This document shows positions 58,164-64,000 of a DNA stretch of 64,000 bases, one piece after another; within the stretch, counting starts at the first letter, position 1; each line of letters opens with the position of its first letter. Location of the stretch: contig NZ_CP045309.1 in the NCBI RefSeq assembly GCF_009671205.1, positions 5,412,001 through 5,476,000 of the forward strand, in the 5' to 3' direction. The notes under the pieces were generated by a model that was not told where the DNA came from, made no database searches, and saw only the letters and a list, made by a program, of their open reading frames with translations. Origin of the DNA: Micromonospora terminaliae. GTDB lineage: Bacteria > Actinomycetota > Actinomycetes > Mycobacteriales > Micromonosporaceae. Made by a program: the position numbers and the translations under genes.

Positions 58164-58195
58164 ACGGGCGGCCTCCCCCAGGGGAGACCGCCCGT
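58164..58195. terminator. Bidirectional terminator hairpin
   Basis: An eight-base-pair outer stem ACGGGCGG and an inner six-base-pair stem CTCCCC are separated by one mismatch and closed by a two-base loop, between the convergent binding-protein and dimethylargininase genes. Confidence 0.8.
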
Positions 58196-58205
58196 TCTCG
58201 TTGCG

Positions 58206-59036
58206 TCAGTGGCGCAGCTCGGCGATGCAGCACTTCACGCTGCCACCGCCCTTCTTCAGCTCGGCCAGCTCGACCGGGACCGGGTGGTAGCCGACCGCCT
58301 TGAGCTTGCCGGCCAGCCGGGTCGCCTCGCTGTTCAGCACGACGTTGAGCCCGTCGCTGACCAGGTTGAGGCCGAAGGCCAGGGCGTCCTCGTCGTCCGC
58401 GATCACCGCGTCCGGGAAGAGCTGGGTGAGCACCCGCTGGCTGGCCGCCGAGAAGGCGCCCGGGTAGTAGACGACGTTCTCGTCGTCGATCGAGGCCAGC
58501 GCCACGTCCAGGTGGTAGAAGCGCGGGTCGACCAGGCGCAGCGAGACCACCGGCCGGCCGAGCGCCTCCTGCGCCTCGGCGTGCGCGGCCGTCTCGGTGC
58601 GGAAGCCGTGGCCGGCGAGGATCAGCCCGCCGTGCGCCTCCGGCAGGTAGGCGAAGTCGCCCTCGCCCTCGTTGGTCTCGCTCGGCGCGATGAACCGCCA
58701 GCCGTTCGCCTCGTAGAACGCCCGGTGCGCGGCGGCCTCGGCGTGCCGCTGCTCGTGCTTGAACTGGGCGCCGTAGACCGTGCCGTCCACCACGAACGCG
58801 CCGTTCGCGGCGAAGACCATGTCCGGCAGCCCGCGCTCGGGGGTGAGCAGGTGCACCTCATGGCCGAGACCGACCAGGGTCTCGCGCAGGCGGTCCCACT
58901 GCTTGACCGCCAGCTCGGCGTCGACCGGGGCGGTCACGTCCATCCACGGGTTGATGGCGTACTCGACCGCGAAGTGCTCGGGCGAGCACATGAGATATGT
59001 CCGCTTTCGCGGGACTCGCTGCTGGTTCACGGTCAC
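58206..59036 (-). CDS. ddaH: Dimethylarginine dimethylaminohydrolase (DDAH)
   Basis: A 276-residue pentein-fold hydrolase. Signatures: YLMCSPEHFAVEYAINPWMD, DMVFAANGAFVVDG, NEGEGDF, HGGLILAGHGFRT with catalytic histidine, VYYPGAFS and the nucleophilic cysteine in GGGSVKCCIAELRH. It splits methylated arginine, or ornithine-like amidines, into citrulline and an amine. Several starts are possible (59078, 59036, 59030, 58991); VTVNQQRVPRKR from 59036 resembles the usual N-terminus, with GTG 59030 fitting a TACTCT -10 at eight bases. Divergent from an Lrp-type regulator. Confidence 0.85.
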   Translation of the reverse strand: MTVNQQRVPRKRTYLMCSPEHFAVEYAINPWMDVTAPVDAELAVKQWDRLRETLVGLGHEVHLLTPERGLPDMVFAANGAFVVDGTVYGAQFKHEQRHAEAAAHRAFYEANGWRFIAPSETNEGEGDFAYLPEAHGGLILAGHGFRTETAAHAEAQEALGRPVVSLRLVDPRFYHLDVALASIDDENVVYYPGAFSAASQRVLTQLFPDAVIADDEDALAFGLNLVSDGLNVVLNSEATRLAGKLKAVGYHPVPVELAELKKGGGSVKCCIAELRH

Positions 59037-59098
59037 CAAGAGTAGGTACGGTACAACTTTGGTAACAGCCACAACCATTGCTTCCCAGAGGCGGAACG
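59037..59098. promoter_or_regulatory. DDAH-Lrp divergent control region
   Basis: This 62-base gap is AT-rich for the genome. It contains TACTCT on the minus strand (59039-59044) and degenerate, partly symmetric GGTAC/GGTAAC elements (59045-59065), as expected for Lrp binding. Lrp proteins commonly control their divergent neighbour and themselves. Confidence 0.4.
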
Positions 59099-59557
59099 TT
59101 GCAGATAGACGCAGTTGACCAGCGAATCATTGCGTTACTCGTGGCGGATGCCCGCGCCTCGTACGCGGACATCGGCACGCGGGTGTCACTCTCCGCCCCC
59201 GCGGTCAAGCGCCGGGTCGACCGGCTCCGCTCGGCCGGGGTCATCCGGGGCTTCACCGCGGTCGTCGACCCGGCCGCCGTCGGGTGGACCACGGAGGCGT
59301 TCGTCGAGCTGTTCTGTGCCGGCCGGACCACGCCCGCGCAGATCGGCGCCGCCGCCCGGCGGCATCCCGAGGTGGTCGGCGCGTACACGGTCTCGGGCGA
59401 GGCCGACGCGCTGGTGCACCTGCGGGCGGCCGACATCGCGCACCTGGAGGAGGCGCTGGAACGGCTGCGGGCCGAGTCCTTCGTCACCTCGTCCCGCAGC
59501 ACCATCGTCCTCTCCCGGCTGGTCGAGTCCCCCGGCGTCGGGCCCTCCTCGGCTTGA
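59099..59557 (+). CDS. Lrp/AsnC family regulator
   Basis: A 152-residue regulator: winged helix-turn-helix (about 1-60: LQIDAVDQRIIALLVADARASYADIGTRVSLSAPAVKRRVDRL in pieces) and RAM/ACT ligand-binding domain (about 70-140: VVGAYTVSGEADALVHLRAADIAHLEEALERL). It probably senses arginine, ornithine or a related compound and controls ddaH. TTG 59099 is chosen because AGAGGCGG lies just upstream and the protein then begins at the DNA-binding helix; TTG 59078 would add seven unusual residues. Confidence 0.88.
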   Translation: MQIDAVDQRIIALLVADARASYADIGTRVSLSAPAVKRRVDRLRSAGVIRGFTAVVDPAAVGWTTEAFVELFCAGRTTPAQIGAAARRHPEVVGAYTVSGEADALVHLRAADIAHLEEALERLRAESFVTSSRSTIVLSRLVESPGVGPSSA

Positions 59558-59577
59558 CCTGAACCGCACTTCAGGTC
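59556..59577. promoter_or_regulatory. Operator-like palindrome upstream of quinone reductase
   Basis: GACCTGAA and TTCAGGTC are exact eight-base inverted arms around CCGCAC, overlapping the Lrp stop and a TTGACC -35-like element 45 bases before GTG 59622. Confidence 0.5.
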
Positions 59578-59621
59578 GTCAACTGGACCGGACGGTGCGG
59601 TGACGACAACGGGGAGGCGAC

Positions 59622-60578
59622 GTGCGGGCAGTGTGGCTACGGGAGTTCGGCGGGCCGGAGGTGCTGGTCCCCGGGCCGGCGCCGGATCCCGTGCCCGGTC
59701 CGGGACAGGTGCTCGTCGAGGTGGCGCACGCGAACATCACCTTCGTCGAGACGATGTTCCGGGCGACCGGGTTCGGCCCGTTCGCCGCGACACTGCCGGT
59801 GATCCCGGGGAACGGCGTCGGCGGGACGATCACCGAGGTGGGCCCCGACGTCGACCCGGCGCTGATCGGCCGGCGGGTGGTCAGCACCACGGGCGGCACC
59901 GGCGGGTACGCCGAGCGCGTGGCGGTGGACCAGAGCGCGCCGCTCCCCGTACCGGACGGGTTGGCGCTGGACGCGGCCGTGGCGCTCCTGGCCGACGGAC
60001 GGACCGCACTGATGCTGGCCCGCGCGGCCGGGCTGCGGCCCGGACAGCGGGTGCTGGTCGAGGCGGCGGCCGGCGGGGTGGGCGGCCTGCTCACCCAGCT
60101 CGCCACGGCGGCCGGAGCCCGGGTGGTCGCGGCGGCCGGCGGACCCCGCAAGGTCGCCCTGCTCCGCGAGCGCGGGCTCGACGCGGTGGTCGACTACCGG
60201 GAGCCGGACTGGACCGACCGGGTCCGGGCGGCCGTCGACGGGGTGGACGTGGTGTTCGACGGGGTGGGGGGCGCCGTGGCCCGGGCGGCCTTCGACCTGC
60301 TCGACCGGGGCGGGCGGATGGTCAGCTTCGGGCTGGCCGGCGGCGCCTGGGCGGACCTGCCCGAAGCGGAGGCCGCCGCCCGGGGGGTGACCCTGATCCG
60401 CCCCGGCGGGACGCCCGACGAGCTGCGTGCCCTCACCGAACAGGCCCTCGCCGAGGGTGCGGCCGGCCGGCTCCGGCCGTTCATCGGGCAGCGTTTCCCG
60501 CTGGACCGGGCGGCCGACGCCCACGCCGTCATCGAGGCCCGGGCCACGATCGGCAAGACCCTCCTCGACGTTCGCTGA
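59622..60578 (+). CDS. Zinc-free alcohol dehydrogenase / NADPH:quinone reductase
   Basis: A 318-residue MDR-family enzyme. N-terminal AVWLREFGGPEVL, the GNGVGGTITEVGPDVD substrate domain and a nucleotide-binding AAAGGVGGLLTQLA (about 150-163; the AxxGGVG motif of quinone reductases), then VVFDGVGG. The catalytic zinc cysteines of alcohol dehydrogenases are absent. It reduces a quinone or enone with NADPH. GGGGAGG precedes GTG 59622. Confidence 0.87.
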   Translation: MRAVWLREFGGPEVLVPGPAPDPVPGPGQVLVEVAHANITFVETMFRATGFGPFAATLPVIPGNGVGGTITEVGPDVDPALIGRRVVSTTGGTGGYAERVAVDQSAPLPVPDGLALDAAVALLADGRTALMLARAAGLRPGQRVLVEAAAGGVGGLLTQLATAAGARVVAAAGGPRKVALLRERGLDAVVDYREPDWTDRVRAAVDGVDVVFDGVGGAVARAAFDLLDRGGRMVSFGLAGGAWADLPEAEAAARGVTLIRPGGTPDELRALTEQALAEGAAGRLRPFIGQRFPLDRAADAHAVIEARATIGKTLLDVR

Positions 60579-60586
60579 GGCCGCCG

Positions 60587-60606
60587 GGCCGGGCCCCGGC
60601 CCGGCC
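60587..60606. terminator. Terminator hairpin
   Basis: GGCCGGG and CCCGGCC form a seven-base-pair stem around a six-base loop between the convergent quinone reductase and YbjN-like genes. Confidence 0.6.
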
Positions 60607-60632
60607 TCCTCGGCGTTTCTCCGCCGCCGGCG

Positions 60633-61733
60633 TCAGAGGTACATGCCGGTGCGGTGCTCCTGCGACCGCGCCGGCTTGTCCCCCTCACCGAAGAAGCGCT
60701 TGCCGCCGAACTCCCCGTGCAGCCGGTCGTCCAGCTCGTCGGCCAGCCCGGTCATCACCTGCACGGCGAGCATCAGGTGGGTGGCCTGGAAGTTGCGGCC
60801 GAACACGGGGATCGAGGCCCACACCGTGTCGTCGGCGCAGTAGAGCCGGCCGATCGGCATCCGGTTGGTCAGCTCGGACAGCTTCACGTAGAGACGCTCG
60901 GTCGGCTCGACCTCGGTGAGCACCGGCGAGAAGACGTCGACCAGCGGCGGGTTGTCGCGGACCCGGACGAAGACCATGGCCGACCCGGCGCGGATGTTGA
61001 TGTCGCCGTCCGAGTCGACCTGCACCTGGTCGGCCTTGGACTTCAGCATCGTGGAGACGACCGTGCGCACCCGCTCCTCCAGGGCCAGCACGTCGTTCTC
61101 GGTGTTCTGGGCGGTCGCGGCGGCCGCCAGGGCCTCGTCGAGGTCGGCCTCCACGTCGCGGTCCGGGCCGAACTCGCTGCGCGCCGTGCCGAGCGGCTCC
61201 TCCGGCAGCGGTTCCCCCTCGGCGTCGTGCACCAGGTAGACCAGGAAGGCGGGGTGCGGGGCGCCGTAGACGTCGCGCAGGGTCCGGGACAGCACGGCCG
61301 CCAACCGCGTGGCCTCGTCGGCCAGGCAGTCCAGGCCGAACTGCTCACCGGAGCCGGGCACCACGCCGGGCGGCGACCAGCCGAGCGCGATCATGTCGGC
61401 GACCGCGGCCCGGTCCAGCCGGTAGCCCTGCGGCAGCGTCGCGTTGCCCACCGCCCGCGCCGAGAGGTGGCCCTCCTCGCCGGCGTCCACGCTCACCGAG
61501 TAGACGGCGTCCCCGGTGCCGGACGCGGTCGGGTCGAGGGTGACCTCCAGGTGCGCGCCGGCGGGCAGCCCGCGCAGCCGGTCGGCCAGCGCGCGGGCGA
61601 ACTCCCGCCAGGCCTCGGTGACCTTGGCCCGCAGGTCGGCCGTGGTCGGCTCGTCCAGCAGGATCGACTCGTGCTGCTCCGGCGTCGCGCCGGCGGGCTC
61701 ACCAACCGGCGCCGAGGGGTGGTCTGCCGTCAT
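60633..61733 (-). CDS. YbjN/T3SS-chaperone-like protein
   Basis: A 366-residue acidic soluble protein. The C-terminal part (about 220-345: LKSKADQVQVDSDGDINIRAGSAMVFVRVRDNPPLVDVFSPVL in pieces) matches the YbjN / type III secretion chaperone-like fold seen in actinobacterial TY-Chap proteins; the N-terminal half forms a separate family domain. Role unknown; possibly peptide or protein binding. ATG 61733 has GGAGGC upstream. Confidence 0.78.
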   Translation of the reverse strand: MTADHPSAPVGEPAGATPEQHESILLDEPTTADLRAKVTEAWREFARALADRLRGLPAGAHLEVTLDPTASGTGDAVYSVSVDAGEEGHLSARAVGNATLPQGYRLDRAAVADMIALGWSPPGVVPGSGEQFGLDCLADEATRLAAVLSRTLRDVYGAPHPAFLVYLVHDAEGEPLPEEPLGTARSEFGPDRDVEADLDEALAAAATAQNTENDVLALEERVRTVVSTMLKSKADQVQVDSDGDINIRAGSAMVFVRVRDNPPLVDVFSPVLTEVEPTERLYVKLSELTNRMPIGRLYCADDTVWASIPVFGRNFQATHLMLAVQVMTGLADELDDRLHGEFGGKRFFGEGDKPARSQEHRTGMYL

Positions 61734-61821
61734 GATCGCCTCCGTCCGTCCTCGCCACCCTACCCACGGACGACGGGGGTCCAATCACCCCCGACCGGCT
61801 TCGGACACCAGGCCGGAGGGG

Positions 61822-62088
61822 CTACTCGGTCGGGGCGGTCCCGTCCAGCTCCACCGGCCACGTGCCCGCCAGCGTGGCGAGCCGGCCGGCCGCCGCGGCC
61901 GGCTCCGCGCCGCGCCCCACGGCCAGCCCCAGCAGGTACGCGGTCACCGGCGCCCCCGGCCGCAGCACCTGGTGCGCCACGTCCTTCGCCAGGTCGAGCA
62001 CGGTCGGCACGGGCACCTCGGCCGGGTCCAGTCCCAGCTCGGCACACGCCGCCGTGACCCAGTCGTCCATCACCGTCATCGCGTCCAC
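61822..62088 (-). CDS. DUF6457 protein
   Basis: An 88-residue helical protein with [20 protein letters not shown] and [30 protein letters not shown] (in pieces), matching DUF6457. In actinomycetes this small protein is usually encoded directly with mobA; here its start lies 13 bases inside the mobA end. It may assist molybdenum cofactor maturation. Confidence 0.85.
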   Translation of the reverse strand: MDAMTVMDDWVTAACAELGLDPAEVPVPTVLDLAKDVAHQVLRPGAPVTAYLLGLAVGRGAEPAAAAGRLATLAGTWPVELDGTAPTE

Positions 62089-62675
62089 TCCTCGGCCCGG
62101 CGTACGTCCTCGTCAGTGTCGCAGTCGAACCAGGGCGGCGGCCCGGACCCCGACCAGGAGACCTCCCGGACGGTCGTGCCGGCCAGCAGCCCGCGCACCG
62201 GCGCCCCGTCGACCGTGCCGCCGCGCTCGGCGGCGAGCCGGTCGAGGGCGGCCCGGAGCGCACTCGCCCGCCAGACCGCGCAGAGCTGCTGCCGGCGGCC
62301 CTCGCCGTCGACGTAGCAGGCCACCCCGGCCGTCGAGCCGTCGAGGGCGCCCCGCAGCTCGGCGACCGCCGCCGGGGTGAGCAGCGGCAGGTCGGCCGCG
62401 AGCAGGGCGACGGTCGTGGTCCCGGGGTCGAGCAGGTCCAGGCCCGCCGCCGCCCCGGCCACCGGGCCACCGCCGGGCGGCTCCTCGCGGGTCACCCGCA
62501 CTCCCTCGGGCACCGGGCCCGCCGGGCCGACCACGACCCGCTCGCTCGCGTCGGCCACCGCGGCCAGCACCCGGTGCAGCATCGGCCGGCCGCCGACCGG
62601 CCGGGCCGGCTTGTCGACCCCGCCCATCCGCCGGGCCGCGCCGCCCGAGAGCACCACCGCCGCGTACGCCGTCAC
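62076..62675 (-). CDS. mobA: Molybdenum cofactor guanylyltransferase
   Basis: A 199-residue nucleotidyltransferase with the MobA signature [27 protein letters not shown] (in pieces, about 7-33), an active-site lysine, and [13 protein letters not shown] with the metal-binding aspartate. It attaches GMP to molybdopterin. GTG 62675 lies six bases behind TACCGT. Divergent from fdhD, which serves the same cofactor pathway. A generic sugar-phosphate nucleotidyltransferase is less likely given the neighbour. Confidence 0.87.
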   Translation of the reverse strand: MTAYAAVVLSGGAARRMGGVDKPARPVGGRPMLHRVLAAVADASERVVVGPAGPVPEGVRVTREEPPGGGPVAGAAAGLDLLDPGTTTVALLAADLPLLTPAAVAELRGALDGSTAGVACYVDGEGRRQQLCAVWRASALRAALDRLAAERGGTVDGAPVRGLLAGTTVREVSWSGSGPPPWFDCDTDEDVRRAEEWTR

Positions 62676-62681
62676 CGGGCC

Positions 62682-62687
62682 ACGGTA
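62682..62687 (-). promoter_or_regulatory. -10 element (TACCGT) of mobA, leaderless
   Basis: On the minus strand TACCGT ends six bases before GTG 62675. Confidence 0.45.
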
Positions 62688-62695
62688 ACCGCGGC

Positions 62696-62832
62696 GGCGT
62701 CGCGGTGCCGGTGTGCCGGGCGCGGGCAGGGGGGCGTCGCCGTGCGGATGTGCCAGGGCGCGGTGCGGCGTGGCCGTGTGGCTGTCCCGTGGCTCTGCGG
62801 CGGCGTCGCCGTGCGGATGTGCCGGGGCGCGG
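62696..62832. repeat. Direct repeats in the mobA-fdhD intergenic region
   Basis: A 31-base unit beginning GGCGTCGCCGTGCGGATGTG occurs at 62733-62763 and 62802-62832 with one mismatch; a more diverged copy starts at 62696. They fill most of the gap between the divergent genes. Confidence 0.7.
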
Positions 62833-62846
62833 GGCAGGATGGCGGC

Positions 62847-63737
62847 ATGGGACGGGCGACTGACCGGCGTGGCGTGCTCCGGATCGACCTCGACGCGGCG
62901 GCCGACGGGCGGGAGCGGATCCGCCGACAGGACACCCTGGCGGTGGAGGAGCCGCTGGAGATCCGGGTCGGCCCGGCGGGACCCGGGCGCCGTAGGCCGC
63001 TCGCCGTGACCATGCGCACCCCGGGCGACGACCTGGACCTGGCGATCGGCTTCCTGCTCACGGAGGGGCTGATCCGGTCGACCGACGACGTGCGCACGGC
63101 GCAACTCTGCGCCGGGGCGGAGACCCCCAACACCTACAACGTGGTCGACGTGGTCCTGGCCCCCGGCGTGCCGGAGCCCGTCACCGACCCGGCGCGGAAC
63201 TTCTACACCACGAGCTCGTGCGGGGTCTGCGGCAAGGCGAGCATCGACTCCGTCCGGACCCGCTCGCAGTTCGTCGTGCGCGAGGACCCGCTGGCGGTGA
63301 CCGCCGAACTGCTCGCCGGGCTGCCCGACCGGCTGCGCGCGGCCCAGCGCGCCTTCGACCGCACCGGGGGCCTGCACGCGGCCGGGCTCTTCACCGCCGA
63401 CGGCGAGCTCGTGGTGCTGCGCGAGGACGTCGGCCGGCACAACGCGGTGGACAAGGTGGTCGGCTGGGCCGTCCGGGAGCGGCGGCTACCGCTGGCCGGG
63501 CACGTGCTGCTGGTCTCCGGGCGGGCCAGCTTCGAGCTGACCCAGAAGGCGTGGATGGCCGGGGTGCCACTGCTCGCCGCGGTCTCGGCGCCCAGCACGC
63601 TCGCCGCCGACCTGGCCGAGGAGGCGGGCATGACCTTGGTCGGCTTCCTGCGCGGCGGCACCATGAACGTCTACACCGGGGCGCACCGGGTGCCGTCCGA
63701 GGCGGTCGCCGCCGGGGCGCAGCGCGTTCCCGAGTGA
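62847..63737 (+). CDS. fdhD: FdhD sulfurtransferase for formate dehydrogenase
   Basis: A 296-residue protein of the FdhD family. The CGVCGKASI motif (about 126-134) carries the two cysteines that move sulfur from a desulfurase to the molybdenum cofactor of formate dehydrogenase. Other family blocks: [72 protein letters not shown] (in pieces). CAGGAT six bases before ATG 62847 may be a leaderless -10. Divergent from mobA, so both serve molybdoenzymes. Confidence 0.93.
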   Translation: MGRATDRRGVLRIDLDAAADGRERIRRQDTLAVEEPLEIRVGPAGPGRRRPLAVTMRTPGDDLDLAIGFLLTEGLIRSTDDVRTAQLCAGAETPNTYNVVDVVLAPGVPEPVTDPARNFYTTSSCGVCGKASIDSVRTRSQFVVREDPLAVTAELLAGLPDRLRAAQRAFDRTGGLHAAGLFTADGELVVLREDVGRHNAVDKVVGWAVRERRLPLAGHVLLVSGRASFELTQKAWMAGVPLLAAVSAPSTLAADLAEEAGMTLVGFLRGGTMNVYTGAHRVPSEAVAAGAQRVPE

Positions 63738-63777
63738 CCCGGCCGCCGGCCCGCTCCGCACGCGCCGACAGACCCGG

Positions 63778-64000
63778 TCACCGGCGAGGTCGGCGCCGGC
63801 GGGGGCGGAGCACCGCCCGGCCCGCGGTCACGGGCCAGCCGTCCAGCTCGGACGGCGCGAGCCCGCGGCGGAGCGCGTCGTCGAGGAGCAGGGCGAGCGA
63901 GTAGCCCGGATGGGCAGCGAGCACGCGTTCCAGGGCGACGGCCGCCAGCGCGCCGTGTCCGGCTCGCCAGGCGGCGAAGGCCAGCAGGCTGCCCGGGGCG
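63778..64000 (-). CDS. DUF4192 family protein, C-terminal part (truncated by window edge)
   Basis: The minus-strand frame is open from the right edge to TGA at 63778-63780 and encodes 73 residues: SLLAFAAWRAGHGALAAVALERVLAAHPGYSLALLLDDALRRGL (in pieces) then a basic tail. This is the conserved C-terminal helix pair of actinobacterial DUF4192 proteins. Function unknown. It is convergent with fdhD, 40 bases apart. Confidence 0.8.
   Translation of the reverse strand, partial: APGSLLAFAAWRAGHGALAAVALERVLAAHPGYSLALLLDDALRRGLAPSELDGWPVTAGRAVLRPRRRRPRR

Noticed and set aside
62696..62832. CRISPR-like array
   Set aside because: Only two good copies plus one diverged copy, unequal spacing (37 and 69), no cas genes and non-unique spacers.
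1..64000. tRNA, rRNA or mobile elements
   Set aside because: No T-arm/D-arm tRNA pattern, rRNA segment, transposase, integrase or att-like duplication was recognised on reading the window; a tRNAscan or Infernal run would be decisive.

Overview
The window is about 72% GC by eye and densely coded, with third-position G/C bias, many GTG starts, four-base ATGA/GTGA gene overlaps and many probable leaderless genes. Gene content (bacterial proteasome activator, DUF397 with an XRE regulator, DUF5926, SigE-type sigma factor, three LCP proteins, DUF4192) points to an actinomycete. The style of the small XRE-neighbour proteins suggests Micromonosporaceae, most likely Micromonospora or a close relative. 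I see no rRNA, tRNA, insertion sequence, prophage or CRISPR array; it reads as chromosome backbone plus an exopolysaccharide locus.

Layout. (1) 1-13900: exopolysaccharide locus with a truncated sulfotransferase, a GT14 glycosyltransferase, and a tightly overlapping run Wzz/BY-kinase-like protein, DUF3048 lipoprotein, O-antigen ligase/polymerase, APH-fold phosphotransferase, sulfotransferase and Wzx flippase, followed by a GH26 lipoprotein and a large secreted double-malectin protein. The set suggests a polymer that is flipped, polymerised, possibly sulfated and possibly trimmed outside the cell. (2) 13966-18282: CBS protein, Nudix hydrolase, an unknown protein, then a cytidylyltransferase / glycerol-1-phosphate dehydrogenase-like / CDP-alcohol phosphotransferase cassette. 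(3) 18418-22405: GT4 enzyme, Fpg/Nei glycosylase and a polyprenyl glycosylphosphotransferase able to start polymer synthesis. (4) 22439-29238: LytS/LytR two-component system, DUF5701, SigE sigma factor with a membrane BNR protein, and a DUF485/symporter pair. (5) 29269-34859: PPOX protein, ABC transporter, SRPBCC protein, XRE/DUF397 pair and an unusual flavin reductase fusion that carries a parS-like site. (6) 35020-41965: second DUF485/ActP-type symporter pair, UDP-glucuronate decarboxylase and three tandem LCP proteins, which may attach polymer to the wall. (7) 41995-50902: rhodanese, GDPD, sensor kinase, RsbW-like ATPase, DUF5926, arginine deiminase, NERD-like, PAS-like and ACT proteins, lipoprotein, prephenate dehydratase. 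(8) 50946-64000: AIM24, minimal metallopeptidase, OsmC, two HAD phosphatases, proteasome activator, hydrolase, orphan amino-acid-type binding protein, dimethylargininase with a divergent Lrp regulator, quinone reductase, YbjN-like protein, and a molybdenum-cofactor pair (MobA and FdhD), ending in a truncated DUF4192 gene.

The most interesting signals are: a candidate sulfated polysaccharide system; the G1P/CDP-alcohol cassette with no obvious textbook product; a four-copy DnaA-box cluster (27026-27098) and a 15/16 parS match (34327-34342), both away from any visible oriC; a likely frameshift that removes the start of the third LCP gene; and a recurring TAnnnT hexamer 6-8 bases before start codons, which predicts widespread leaderless transcription. 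All functions are inferred from sequence pattern recognition; no database search was run.
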